A DNA stretch of 64,000 nucleotides from Spirochaetales bacterium (lineage in GTDB: Bacteria; Spirochaetota; Spirochaetia; SZUA-6; JAFGRV01), in NCBI GenBank assembly GCA_016935735.1, contig JAFGQK010000057.1, positions 23,623 through 87,622 of the forward strand. Reading direction: 5' to 3'. Positions 30,645-45,600 of the stretch are shown here, piece after piece. Both the position numbers and the translations under genes were made by a program. A model generated the notes under the pieces. The model did no database searches. It saw nothing but the letters and a program-made list of their open reading frames with translations, and was not told the origin of the DNA. Positions within the stretch are counted from its first letter, which is position 1, and each line of letters starts with the position of its first letter.

Positions 30645-33600
30645 TCAGATCTTTTTTGCAAACACATCCAGTAATATCTTGACGGTTTTTTCTTTCGTAT
30701 ATGGATCAGCTTTTTTAATCTGCTCCATATGGTTACGTCTCTTTTTCTCCATGCCCCGGACTTTATGCTCTTCTGCCTGTTCAGTACCCCGGGTCCAGTA
30801 ACTTTTTTTCACAAAGGGATACATGGGGAGGGGAATCCTGCTGCATTCCTGGTCTGTAAACAGGTCTTTCCATTCCAGGTTACCTCCCCTGTTATAAAAA
30901 TCAGCCAGCGCCAGTAATTTTTCTTTCACTTCGCTTTTTTCAAGATCCATACCGTTCTTTAGCTGCTGTATGAGTGTTTTCCCGAGTTGCAGGAACAGAG
31001 GAGTGGATGCATTATTCTCATTTACCAGTTTCCCTGAAAGAATATCCCCGGGAATACCGTCGGTTATTAGTTTTTCCAGCTGGTTTTTCAAATCAATCAT
31101 ATCTTTCACAACAAGTGCAATTCTTAATTGAAAGTGACTACGTCCCAGGAAAAGGGTGAACGATACATCGGAAATGAAGTGTCCCGTCCCTTCCAGTTCA
31201 ATCCACTTAGCCATATCTTTTGTTTTCTGCGCTAACGATTCATCTGTCTTCGCCGAGAGAGGTATTATGTAGTATGGCATTGTCCGTTGCCGGGTCTGGT
31301 TTATATTGTTATTTACCTGTTCCAGAACAACATGTGCATTGGTACCACTTAACCCGAAAGCACTGACAGTCCCCCTTAATGGAACATCGGGGGCAGTTTT
31401 CCAGTCTTTTAAACTGGTGTTCATATAAAAGGGGCTGTTCGTTACATCAATCTGTTTATTGGGTGTTTTATAGTGTAATGTTGCGGGAATTTTTCTGTAT
31501 TTCATGGCCAGCAGTACTTTTATTATCCCGGCTACACCGGCCGCGGCTGCGGTATGTCCCAGGTTTGATTTAAGTGAACCCAGGGCACAATATTGTTTTT
31601 TGTTCGTAAAACGTTGAAAAGATCCTTTTAAGGCTTCAAACTCAAGTGGGTCACCCAGACTGGTTCCTGTACCATGGGCCTCGACCAGGGTAATCGTTTC
31701 AGGATTGATCCCATTCTTTTCATATACTTCTATTTCAAGCTCTTTCTGGGAGACAGAACTGGGTGCTGCTATCCCGTTCGTCCTGCCATCCTGGTTCATC
31801 CCGATTCCCTTGATGACACCGTAAATATAATCGCCATCCAGGACAGCTTTTTCATATCTTTTTAATACTAATACACCGGCTCCTTCTGCCGGAACAAATC
31901 CATTTGCTTCATTATCAAAGCTTTTACATTTCCCGTCAGGGGAAAGCATTCCTGCCTGGCACATTTGAATATAAAGTTTTTCAGTTAAAAAAATAGTGAC
32001 CCCCCCGGCGAGCATCATATCCGCTTCATTATGTATAAGGCTTCTGCAAGCCATATGAATCGCGACCAGGGAAGAGGAGCAGGCAGTATCAATAGAAACA
32101 GCCGGGCCTTTTAAATCCAGGAAATATGATATCCTGGCCGCCAGAATAGAAGACGTATTGAACATATACAATGGATTGTATTCATTAATACTCCCAACCC
32201 CCACATATACACCGCATCTCATGTTCGCCAGTGCTTCTGACGAATATCCTGCATTTTCAAATGCCCTCCACGCTTCCTGCAGGAAAAGTCTTTGCTGGGG
32301 TTCAATGAGTTTTGCCTCGCGCGGGGAAATATTAAAAAACAGGGGATCGAATTTATCAATATCACTCAAATAACCCCCATATTTGCAATAACTTTTATTC
32401 TTTACTGTCGTATCCGGATTATAATGCTCATCGATTGACCATCGTTCAGACGGGACTTCTCTCACCGTGCATATACCTTTTGTTAAGATATCCCATAGTT
32501 CCCAGGTATCGGCTGCACCAGGAAGCCGTGCAGACATACCGATAATGGCGATGTCGTCATGATTATCCGGACCGTTTTTGAACCCGGAGAATTCTTCCCT
32601 GGCCTGGTTTTTCCCCTGGTTATTCTTCGCAATAGTGAACTGGTTCTTTAATTTCAATTTCGGGATACCAGCCGGCTCTTCATGATCACTTTTTACTTTT
32701 GTATATGAAGCAGGTGTACATGAAGCAGGGTCTGCTTTTATTTCCTTATTATTCCCGGGAGACAATACCTGTTCATTATTGTTTATTTCATACAGATCTT
32801 TATTGACAAGATCTACCGCATATTTTGCAAGTTCAACTGCTGTTGAATAATCATATAATTTAGATGCCTCTATAGATGTATTATAAATCTTGTTCAGTTT
32901 ATTAATAAATTCAACACCCAGTACAGAATCCAGACCTAAATCCACAAATTGTTTGTTTTCATCTACCGTTTGTGGCTGCATGAAAAGTACTTTTGCCAGT
33001 AATTCTTTGATTTTTGCCTTTATGGTATCTTCTGATATCATCTGTTTTTTTTCTAAAGATTTTGACAATAGCCTTTGGTTTTTTATTTCTGCTTTATCTG
33101 TATTGTTTTCTGAAATTATTTTGGGTTGTTCGGTTGTTTGATTATTCAAGTGCCCTTTCCCCAATTCACCAGTACTATCCATATCTTCTATCCCCTTCAC
33201 ATCACTATTGTTTTTAGCCGGAAAGTCTATACAATGAGAGTCCAGCCAGTAGCTCTCTTTTTTAAATTGGTATGTTGGTAACGATATCTTCCCGGGATAA
33301 GGATCCTGGTACAGCAATTTCCAGTCTATCTCTGCTCCTTTTACCCATAATAAAGCCAGTGTTTCCATTCCCCTGGAACCTTCAGACTGAATTATTTCAT
33401 TCACCTTCACTATAGGATTGTTTTTGTTTCTCTTTATTTTTCTTACCCGTCCAGTAAAAATAGTTCCATTGGAAATACGCTCCTCAACATTCGTTGAGGC
33501 ACGATTGTCATTTATAAGGTGCTCCTCAACACAGTTGAAGCCCAATTGTTGTTTTTCAAGGTACCCTTCACTGTATTGTTTCAGCAATTTGACAAGCTCA

Positions 33601-36600
33601 TCAATACTGGAAACAAGCAAAGCAAGCCTTACCTCCAGGGAAACCCGTCCGACCTGGAGGGTATGGGCAATATCATGAAGAGTGAGTGAAAAGCCTGGTT
33701 TATGACGAACAGTATCTGTCGATACCCCCTGAACGGATGAATCAAGATAATTCTCGAGCCAGCCGGCAAGCTTCCCCGCGTATAAGAGTAAACAATCTTC
33801 ATCAACCGCCGAAAGCGGGATCAGGTAGCGTCGCTGGTTACCCGTTTTTATATGTATTTCTGCCGGGCTATTATCGTTATATCCTGAATATTCTTCAAAA
33901 ATAATATGTACATTGGAACCACCGGCACCAAATGAACTTATTCCGGATCTTCTGGGATAGGGTATCTGCCTGCCATTTTCCAGCTTAACAGGTTGTTTCC
34001 ATTCAGAGAGATTCCTCTGGACGAAAAACGGTGAGGATTCAAAATCGATTTTGGGATTCAATGTACGTGCATGGAGTGATGGCACCAGCTGTTTATGCCG
34101 CATCTGTAATAATATTTTTGTAATCCCTGCTATACCCGCTGCTGATTCCAGATGTCCGATATTCGATTTAACCGAGCCAATGGAACAATACTGTCTCCTG
34201 TCATTATATTTCCTGAAGATCCTGGAAAGCCCCTCTATTTCGATCGGATCACCCAATTCGGTTCCGGTACCATGGGCTTCTATATAACTTATTGTCGAAG
34301 GATCAATATCGGCATTTTTCACCGCCATGGCTATCACCGCTGCCTGTGCGGCCGGATTCGGGACCGTATAACCATTTGTTCTTCCCCCATGATTTATGGC
34401 CCCTCCCTTATAAATCCCATATATATTATCATTATCTTTAATTGCCCGGGACAACGGTTTTAATAATACGGCACCTATTCCTTCTCCCGGTACAAAACCA
34501 TCCGCCCTGTCACCAAAACTAAAACATTTGCCTGATGGCGAAAGCATTCTTGCGGAGCACATCTCGAGATACTTGAAAGGATGAAGAAAAAGATTAACCC
34601 CGCCTGCTATTGCCATGGAACACTCACCTCTTTTAATACTCTCACAGGCAAGATAGAATGCAGACAGGGAAGAAGAACAGGCCGTATTGACGGGCATGCT
34701 TGGTCCGTGAAACCCGAAGTAAAAAGACACCCTGTTGGCGATTGACCAGGGATGGGCAAAATGAATGAGTGTTGAGTGCTCTTCAACACGATTGAAACCC
34801 GATTGTTGTTTTTCAAGGTGCTGGTTCCACTTTTCTATTCCTATATAGGGATAAGTATTCGTCGTAGTCCCGACAAATACTCCGATATCGGTATAATTAC
34901 TTTTATTCCGGTACCAGTCAAAGATTTGCCCTGCATACCCGGCATCCTCCAGGGCAGCCCATACACTTTGGAGAAATAACCTCTCCTGGGGATCTATTGC
35001 CCCTGCTTCCCTGGGAGAAATACCGAATAAGGGGGCATCGAATTTATCCGCATCATCAATAAATCCGCCCCATTTGCAATATATTTTCCCCTGGTTCGCC
35101 ATGTCTTTATCCGGGTGGTAATAGAGATGATAATCCCACCGGTTCCCGGGTATTTCCGTAATACAATCTTTGCCTGTTTTTAAATTACTCCAGAATTCAT
35201 CAAGATCATTCGCCCCCGGGTATATGCCACTCATGCCAATAATGGCAATATCATTTTCTGTTTCCCACTCCCCGGCATTTTGCTTATGGATTTCGGAAGA
35301 TGGTTTATCCTGTTTTATTACAGTTGAATTTTTTATGTGATCGTCAATAAAATGAATATCCTTTTTCCCGGTTGATTCACGATCTTCGAATAGCCGGATG
35401 AGTTTTTCCTTATGGTTCTGGACAAAATATTCTACAAGTTCTTCGATGTTCCTGTATTCAAAAAGTAATGTCCTGGGAAGGTTGCAGAGTGAGTCTTCAA
35501 TGTGATTATTGAATTTATTAATAATGATGGAATCAATTCCATATTCTTCAAATGAACTATCCGCCGTGATATCACCCTCATCCACGCTTAAGAGTTTACT
35601 AAAAATATTTTTCAGGTATTGCTCTGTTTTTTTACAGATTATCTCATCGTTTATTTCCTGTAAGGAAATGTTTTTTGAAGACTCAAACTGTTTATTTTGA
35701 AGACTTTCGTCTTTATATAAAAGCTGACTCATGTATTGATCGATTTTATCCTGATTTCCATACGTAATGATGCAGTGACAGGAACCTGACTGCATACATC
35801 GTTCAAACATCTCCAGTCCCAGATCACCCGGTATTGGCCTGAATCCTGTTTGTGTACATAAAAGCTCTAATTCTTCATCGGGAATTTTCATTCCCCCGTC
35901 ACCCCAGTAAGGCCAATTGATTGATATTGTTTTACACTTACCCTTGTTAATCGCCCCTGTTTTTCCATTTATATACGCGAAGCTATCCAGGAAAGCATTC
36001 GCATATGCATAATCACACTGTCCGGCAAAACCGAAAACGGAAGCAATAGATGAAAACATGACAAAGAAATCCACTTTTTCATCTTTAATGGCATTTGCAA
36101 GGTTAATGGCACCAAATACCTTGGGATTGATCACCTCCTGGAGTGATTGAACGGACTTATTAATCAAGAATCCGTCCCGGATAATTCCCGCACAATGGAT
36201 TATTCCGTTGATACCCCCGCATAATTGCTTGACATCCCGGATCAATTGACCGGTTTGCCGGGGGCATGATATGTCACTCTGTAAATACATCACATCCATG
36301 CCGAGTTCTTTTAATTCATTTATTTTTTTTACTTTTTCATCATTTAATACGGAACGGCCCGACAGCACCAGCCTGATTTCCGCTTTCCGGGCCAGGTATT
36401 GAGCAAAGATAATACCCAAGCCCCCGAGCCCTCCTGTGATTAAATATACGCCTTTTTCCTTTACCAATGTTGTACCGGTATTATGACTGGTATCTTCCCA
36501 TTTATGTTTATAGAGCAGCTTTACCTGTCTTGTCGATTCCCCATACCTTACCTGTGGACCATCATAAACTTCCAGCTCCCGCAGCATGCTTTCAATGAAC

Positions 36601-39600
36601 CATTCCGGGTTGATATCTTCCAGTTTCCCTGACGGATTTTGTATTTCTACGGTTTTGCATTCCAGGCAATTATTTTCCCTCTGGACAGATTTCATAAATC
36701 CGCTCACCGCTTCGTAGTGTGGTTGTGTACTGCCATTTTCCGATGAATAAATGAATAAGAGAGAGACAGTTCTTTTTATCTTCTTAATTGTCAGGTTCTG
36801 GATTATATAAAACAACGAAAACAAGCCGCTTTCAATTTCCCGTTTAAGCGATTCCATATCCTGGCAAAAAATTCCCTCTGACCATGCATGAAAAATAGTA
36901 TCAGGAAACATGCCAGACTGTTCCAATGCTTGAAATAATGTTTGATAATCCTGCACGTGGACAGGGTTTATTTCAAAAACATTTTGATTGATCTTGTTAT
37001 ATTTTTCACCCTTTGATACGAAGACAAAATTGTTCCCCGGGCCTGCTTTCTTTCCAATACAATTAAGTATTGTTTCTCTCACCCCGGCATTATCAATCAG
37101 GATGAGTATATTTCTATTACTATTGTTTTTTTCTGGATCAAGGCCGGGATCAATGCGCTTATTTATCCATTCGGTCCGGTAGTAATTAATCTGATCAGGT
37201 GAATTTATTGTTTCATCAACACATTGTGTCATTACTTCTTGCCGTTGTGTGTGAGTGTTCGTATCAATCCAGTACCGCTCCCTGGCAAAAGGATAGGTTG
37301 GTAATGACAAACGCCGCGGTTTATCCGTATGATAAAAGAGCATCCAGTCTATTTCAGCACCGGATACCCACAATTTTGCCAGCAGGGCCATATCCTGTTT
37401 TTTAATAAGCATCCCCATATTGATGATGTCTTCACTGATTTTTTCCGTGGTTTTTACGTTCCCTGTGTAGAGATATTTTATATCTGCCTGTCCGCTGCAA
37501 TACTGATGTAACATTTCAACCAGTTCCGGTACATCGGATACAATACAAGCCAGACGGGAAGGCATTGTATCCCTGCCGGTCTGTAGTGTATAAGCAATAT
37601 CGCGTATATCCGGTAAAGCGTTATTGGTATTCCTTGCTCTTTTATTTTCAAGATATTGTAATAGCTTTCTCGCGTACTCCTTTAATCTGGCATCGTTCTT
37701 TGCAGAAAGAATTATGACCTGTGGAACATGGACCGTATTATTATGACGCGGCCCTGTTTCCTCATATTCCTCGATGATCATATGGGCATTCACCCCCCCA
37801 AAGCCGAAGGAACTTACTCCTGCCCGCCTCGGTATCGGATTATTCGAATCATCTTTCAGTCGCTCCCACTGTATCGTATCTTTTACCAGGTAAAATGGGC
37901 TGTCATCCAGTTTAATATACGGATTTACCTCCCGCAGATGAATATTACCCGGGATGACCTTATTCTTCATCGATAAAAGTACCTTGATAATTCCTGCCAT
38001 ACCGGATGCTGATTCTAGATGCCCGGTAGCAGTTTTTACAGAACCCAGTCCGATATGGACTTTATTATTACCCTGCGTCCCCTGTCTTTTTTGCAGTTCA
38101 TGAAAGGCTTTTTTTAAACTCTCTATCTCGATCGGATCACCTAATTCCGTACCAGTCCCATGAGTCTCAATATAACTGATAGTACCGGGATCTACATTGG
38201 CACTTGAATATGTTTCTATAAGCAGTTCAGCCTGGGAATCGGCACTTGGTGCTGTGAGAGAGCTGGTTCTTCCATTATGGTTTACGCATGAACCCCTGAT
38301 GATGCCATAGATATGGTCCCTGTCGATGATTGCAGAGCTTAATAGTTTTAAAACCAGGACAGCACACCCCTCACTCCTCACATACCCATGGGCATCTTTA
38401 TCAAAGGTTTTACAGCGGCCATCCCTGGAAAGCATCCCGGCATCGCTGACAGAATGATAGTACGCTCGGCTGATGAGTACGTTTACCCCCCCTGCAATAG
38501 CCAGATGACACTTCCCGCTTCGCAAAGCCTCGCAAGCGCGATGGATAGCGACCAGGGAACTCGAACATGCAGTGTTTACCGGTTCGCTGGGGCCATGGAG
38601 GTTAAGGAGATAGGAAATCCTGTTGGCTAAAATAGAATGCTCCCTGCCGGTGATGGCATACGCATCCATGCCCTTCCCGGAATCTCTTACGACATCATAG
38701 TAATCAGAATTAGCCACCCCGGCGTACACTCCCGCACGGGTGCCCGCCATATCACCGGGACTGTATCCCGCATCTTCAATGGCTTTCCACACAGTCTCCA
38801 GGAATAATCGATGCTGGGGATCCATATACTCTGCTTCTTTCCGGGAGATATTAAAAAAACCGGCATCAAATTTATCAATATCCGTTATAAAACCGCCCCA
38901 CGCCGCACATATATCTATTGGATCTTCAACCTTTTGTTGCCTGTATCCCATTGCGTTCCAGCGTTCTGCTGGAATTCTGGATACCATATCCACGCCTTTT
39001 TCAAGGTTTTCCCAGAACTCATCCAGATCCCCGGAAGCCGGCATAAGTGCATCCAGGCCGATTATGGCAACTGGTTCATTATTTATATTGGGCATTGGAG
39101 TAACATCATGCATCTTGTTCTCTGCCGGGGAAAATCCTGTTGTTCCCGGTGTCCCGGCCGGGGTATTCAGGAAATTTGCGGATTCTTCATCAACAGTATT
39201 AATATAATATCCGGTTATTTTCTCTGAATAACCCTGAAACAGAAATAATACTACTGAAGCAATAGTTGAATAACTAAAGAACACGGAAGGTATGATTTCC
39301 ATGCCGTATTTTTCATTAATTCGATTTGCCAGCTCAACAAACAGGATTGAACTCATTCCCAGTTTGGATAAATCATCCTTGAGATTTATTTTATTAATGG
39401 ACAACTGGAGAAGCTCTGCAAATATGGTACGCATATCGGATTCAAACCGGGCCATGTAACTATTGGCATTATCGTATCCTTCATTCTCTATAATGTTTTT
39501 ATTCTGCATTATTTCCGTGTTGCCTGTGAGGGATGTGACCCAGTTTCTTATTTTCTTTGATTCACCTTTCATAACACCTATCCAGCTGTAAGGCAAGGAA

Positions 39601-42600
39601 ACGCTCTTCTCAAAGATGGTTAATCCTGTTTGTGTATCAAGGGGTTTCATACCAGTAGTGGATGCGAGGAATTTCTCATTTTCCGGATGTACTTTCATTC
39701 CCCCTTCTCTCCAGTATGGCCAGCCTATGGCTATGGTTTTTCCATATCGCTGGTTATTACGTCTTAAATTCTCTCTTAACTGCGCGAAATGATCCATAAA
39801 GCTATTCGCATAAGCATAATCACTCTGACCGATATTCCCTGCAAGGGCAGAGAGAGAAGAGAATAGCACGAATAGATCAAGATCCAGTTCCTTTGTCAGC
39901 ATATCCAGGTATATGGTCCCCCGGACTTTAGGCGCGATTACCTGTTTGATGTTTTCAGGGTCTTTATTGATAAGCAGCGAATCATTTATTATACCGGCAC
40001 AATGGATAATTCCATTAATCTTACCGAAGCGGGCCAGGGATTTATTAATCAATATCTTTACATCATCAAGGTTTGAAATATCTGATTGAAGATAGCAGAT
40101 TTCAGCACCGGACTTCTCAAGAGCACGTACAAACTCCTCCCTGTTGTTATTCAATGGCGTACGGCCGGTTACTATAAGTTTTGCCCGGTAGTTTTCCGCA
40201 AGATAATTGGCAACAATCCTCCCTAACGAACCAGTACCGCCTGATATTACATATACTCCCTGTTGCCTGAAAAGCGGTCCGGAATTAAGCGCCTTAATAA
40301 GGGTGTCAGGATCGATTTCATTTAATTCCATTGTGTAACGATGATTATTGCTGTACCTGACTTCACCCTCACCTCCTGTAAATAATTCATCACATATAAG
40401 ACCGGCCAATCCGGCAGGTTCAGGATAATGGCCATTTTCATCCGGAATTGAAACTTCCACTGTTTTAAATCTGATTTTCAGGTTTTCCAGAAAAACCGAT
40501 CTTGCCAGTCCATTCAAGGCACCGGTTAATGATTCAAAAATTATGTTTTCAGCATTATTTGTATTGTTCATGTCACTATTGACAGGATATATATAGATAC
40601 ATTTGATCTGCCTGGCAGGATTATACCTGATAAGTTCACGATTCAGGTTAAATAACGGGTAAATTACCTTGTCCAGTACTGTATCGGAAAATAATGATGC
40701 TTCGTAGTCCAGATCATGCCGGATATTCCATATAATATAATCAGGGACAAGTCGCTTCTGCTGCAAATCATCTATTAATTGCTTTATATGTTCTGTTTTT
40801 CCCGGATTAAGCTGGTAGGAATCTGATGACTGGTTGTTAAAATTATCACCGGGCAAAATCCGAATGAGATGACTATCGGAAGAACAGGACATCGAGAGAG
40901 TATGTTTTAAAGCATTATATACATCGTTATCTATATCCCATACCATAATCGTCGCGGGATTCGGTACGTTATCCCGGCAGACATGGTTGATTGTCTTAGA
41001 ATGCTTATTATCAAAGGGATTGCTGCGCCATTTTTTGTAATAATAGACAGTCTCATCCGCATGAGCTGCAATGTCGGGCTTTTTAACCATTTTTCCTTTT
41101 AAAGACCTGACACAATAATCTTTTATCTTGAGTAACACCTTTCCCTTCCTGTCTGTAATGAGGATATCATAATACATAACTTCTGGAAGAGAACCGTGAG
41201 CGGAAGCAGATATAGTGGTATAAGCATAACATATGCTTGTTAAAGGATGTAAAAGATCAATCTCGCCGATAGTAAATGGTAAAAAAGGCGCTTCATTCTT
41301 TCTCTGCTCTTCCGTTTTCAGTCCAATAATGGTTTGTAATGCCCCATCCATAAGAGCAGGGTGAAGTATATAATCTTTAAATTCCGCTTCCAGGCCAGCG
41401 GGAAGCTCCACCATAGAAAGAGATTCCTGTTTATCGTATAATAGTTTCTGAACCGATTGAAAACGGTGTAAATATCTGGAGCCATCAATATCAAATGACC
41501 GGTAAAACTGTTCACCGGTGAGTATATGAGTGAGCCTGTTTTTTATTAAACTGATATCGATATACTCATCATTCAGCCGGGTATCATTGTTTTTATTAAA
41601 AATCAATTTTCCCCGGGCATATATTGACTGCCCCTCATCATGCGGGGCCAGGCTCTTTACCTCATATTTGAGGGAATCTCCGTCCGGGTACAGAACGGTA
41701 TGTATATCTTGCGGAATTTCATCGACTATTATGGGTTGAGCCCATACAATATTCCTGATGCTTATGATTTTTTTCTCCAGCGCCAATTCACCGGCAGCCC
41801 TCGCCATTTCCAGATAGACAACTCCGGGGAGTACCTTCCGGCCCTCTATCAGGTGGTCACTTAAATAAAACTCGGTTCCGGTAAACAGCTTTGTAAACCT
41901 GATCTGTTTAAGGTTTGTTTTATTTTCATCCAGGAGCGGATGCATCATTGCAGTAAGCTTTTTTCTTTCCTTATCCGAATGATTATCCATGAATTTCCCG
42001 GGCAGCCAATGACTTTCTTTTGCAAACGGATATGTCGGTAAAGGTACGCGCTTTGGCTGCTCATCCTGGTACAATAATGTCCAATCGACGGTAATACCCT
42101 TGATCCATGCCAGGGCAATTTCAACCAATGCTGCTTTCTGTTCATATCTATCCATGTTCATCAAATCATTAATCTTCAGCAGTCCATCATCCCGGATATT
42201 TTCAGCATCCACTCTTCCCGTAACAATGCTGTCGTTATCCCTGTTCCCTTCGCAAAATGATGCAAGTAATTGATTTAATCCTTCCACATCTCCAACGACC
42301 ATTGCTGCACGCTCATTCATTGGCTTCCGGCCAACCTGCAACGTATATGCGATATCACAAATCGAAAGTTCATCATTATTGGTGCTTTCCAGATAATCAT
42401 GAAACACCTTTACATATTCATGAAGCCTTTCTGTGTTAGCAGCAGAAAGTACGATTATTCGCATCCTGTTACCAGGGAATCCCGGGTTTTCCTTTTTTGA
42501 TTGATACTCTTCAACATTCGTTGAAGCACGATAGTAATTTTTATGGTACTCTTCCAGGACCAGGTGCGCATTGGTACCTCCAAAGCCGAAGGCACTTATA

Positions 42601-45600
42601 CCGGCACGCCTGGGAATGATATCTCCCTGGCTGTTTTTCAATGGTTCCCATGCCCTGGTTTTATGTACAACATAAAAGGGAGTATTATCGAGGTTAATAT
42701 ATGGGTTGAGTGAATTAAAATGTAAACTGGCAGGCAGGACGCTGTGTTTAAATGCCAGTAACACCTTGATAACACCGGCGATTCCTCCCCCGGCTTCCAG
42801 GTGGCCGATATTGGTTTTAACAGAACCCAGACCACAGAATGGTTTTGCCGGTCGATCTGATTCGGCATTTGCGTCCATTTTCGCATATGCTTCTTTAAGC
42901 CCATTGACCTCAATAGGGTCCCCTATAGCAGTTCCCGTACCGTGTGCCTCTATATAACTCACCGTATTGAGACTGATCCGGGCATCTTTGTAAGCCTTTA
43001 AAAGCAGTTCAGATTGTGCCCTGGGATTGGGAGCTGTTAAAGATTGGGTCTGCCCTCCATGATTTTCCGCCACCCCTAAAATGATCGCGTAAATAGTATC
43101 CCTGTCGGCTTCGGCTTGTTTCAAGGACTTTAAAATAATCGCGCCGACACCCTCTCCCCTCACATACCCATTAGCTTTCTCATCAAAAGTTTTACACCTT
43201 CCATCCGGGCTGAGCATCCCTGTCAGCCGGAATGAAATATGAAACTTGGGACGCAGGATAATATTCACTCCCCCGGCAATTGCCAGGGAACATTCGCCAT
43301 TTCTGATACAATCAACAGCATGCTTGATGGCAACCAGGGAACTGGAACATGCCGTGTCTATCACTTCGCTCGGGCCGTGTATATTCAGCAGGTATGATAT
43401 CCGGTTTGCAATTATGGAATTATTTATCCCGCTGGATATGAATGGATTAATGCTCAGTCCATAATCCTTCATGAGTTCATTATAATCGTTTAGCGAAGCA
43501 CCGACAAACAAACCGGTATTTGTTCCGGATAACTCATCCGGGTTGTATCCGGAGTCTTCCAGTGCGCTCCAGACCGTTTCCAGGAATAACCTCTGCTGGG
43601 GGTCCATATATGCTGCTTCACGAGGTGATATACTAAAGAACCGGGCATCAAATTTATCCACATCTTTAATAAAACCTCCCCATTTCACATCTGTTTTATC
43701 AGTTCCGCTTTTTGGGTCACCATAGTATTGTTTCCAATTCCAGCGATTTTCCGGTATTTCCGTAATCATATCTTTCTCATTCACCAGATGTTGCCAGAAA
43801 TCTGCCAGAGTCTCTGATTGGGGAAATTTTCCCCCGATTCCTATAATAGCAACATGTTTCCGGTTTTCTGAAACTTCGTCAATCTCCTGCTTGAAATTAT
43901 TTTCACTTGTCTGGTGAGATGCTGTAATCTGCGGGATGAATCTATTTGATGCTGCATTCATGATTATCGTACCGGTTTTTTTGTTCTCTATATCCGATTG
44001 CCGGTGCTTTATTTTATCGAATTTATTATAATAGGCGGTTACTTTTTGATTATTCTCCTGGTAGAGAAAAAAGGAAAAATCATGTAATGTCTGATACTCA
44101 TAAAATACTGCCGGAGAAATAGTACTATTATATCTCTCATTAATACGATTGGCAAAATGGGTAAAGGTAATGGAATCAAAGCCAAAACTGCTGAATTTCT
44201 CACCAGCACTTATTTTCTCCGGCAGTAACTTTAAGATTTCCGATATATCCAGGGATAAGTCTTTCTTGACCTGCCTGACAATGGAATCCTCTTCTCCTGG
44301 TTCAATTGTGTTATCAGTGGAAATACCTGGACAACCATTGCGTTTCCCCTGTGTATGATCTTTATTTTCTTGAAAAAGGGCAACGATTTTCCCCGGCTCC
44401 CCTATAATGATACCGATGTTTGAGACCTGCTCTTCAAGAACTTTTTCAAATACATCCAATCCCGATTCAGTATCCATTCCTTTGAAACCATATAGGTTCT
44501 CAAGATGCCTGACAGAATAATCATCCAGTTTCATACCCCCCTGTTGCCACCAGGGCCAGTTTATTGAAATAGTTCTTCCTGATCTTGTGTTATTTTCTCT
44601 CATCATTTCCCTGTACAGGACAAAATCATCCAGGAAACGGTTTGCAAAAGAATAATCTGACTGTCCGATATGCCCGATTATGGATGAGGTGGATGAGAAC
44701 AGTATAAAGAAATCAAGTTTTTCAGACTTTAAAACATCATCCAGGAAGAGTGTTCCCCATACCTTGGATGCGATGACTGCTTCACTATCTTCCCGGGATT
44801 TATTAATAACAAGCGAATCCCTGATAACACCGGCACAATGTATGATGCCATTTAATTGCCGGTACCTGGCTTTGATCCGGGAAATAAGCCTTTTTACTGC
44901 TTTATGTTTGGAAATATCCGATTTCAGATAGGATACCTCGGCACCCAGTGATTCAAGCTGATTGATCTTTCTTCTTTTCTCTTCATTAAGATCACTTCGC
45001 CCGGTTAATACTAATTTTACTTTCATCTTTCGAGTTATGTACCGGGCAAAAATAAATCCCAGTCCCCCGGATCCGCCTGTTATCAGGTAAACGCCGTTTT
45101 CTTTTAATGTACTGGCATTTTCGCTATTCAAATCCCGGGCTTGTATTATATCTGCAAAATCACCTGTTTTTACTTTTTTGATAAAACGCTGCTGTAATGA
45201 TGCATAACGTATTTCAATGACACCTTGCCAGGGATTAATACTTTCATTAATAATTATCTCATAAAACTTGTCCGAAAATACTCCTTTACACCGGATCTCA
45301 AGTACTTTAAAGGATAATCTCGGATTTTCCCGTTGGATACTCTGGACCAGGCCGCCCAGGGAGGCAAACTGGGGTTGATGGATATTCGTATGATTAAAAT
45401 AGGTATAAATGATTTTTACTTCACCTGTTGTCACTCCTCCCAGCAGGGCCTTGCAGAGAAACTGGATTGAAAAAAGACCCTGGTCAAGCTGTTCCCCGAT
45501 TTTATCCGGATCAATGGTATCAGCAGCCTGCGACCACAGATGCAGTACCGTGTCAGGTGTAAATTTCTTATCCTTAAGGGATAACAATAATTTGATATAA

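Larger units (their letters stand above)
32790..35260 (-). other. Module 4: KS-ACP with element inside KS
   Basis: KS4 is catalytically complete (NTACSSS, EAHGTGT, NIGH) but carries an extra peptide from a palindromic element in the loop before HPWSIANRVS. No reducing domain. ACP4 reads GLDSVLGVEFINKLN, close to beta-branching ACPs but with Phe where they have Trp. Confidence 0.8.
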
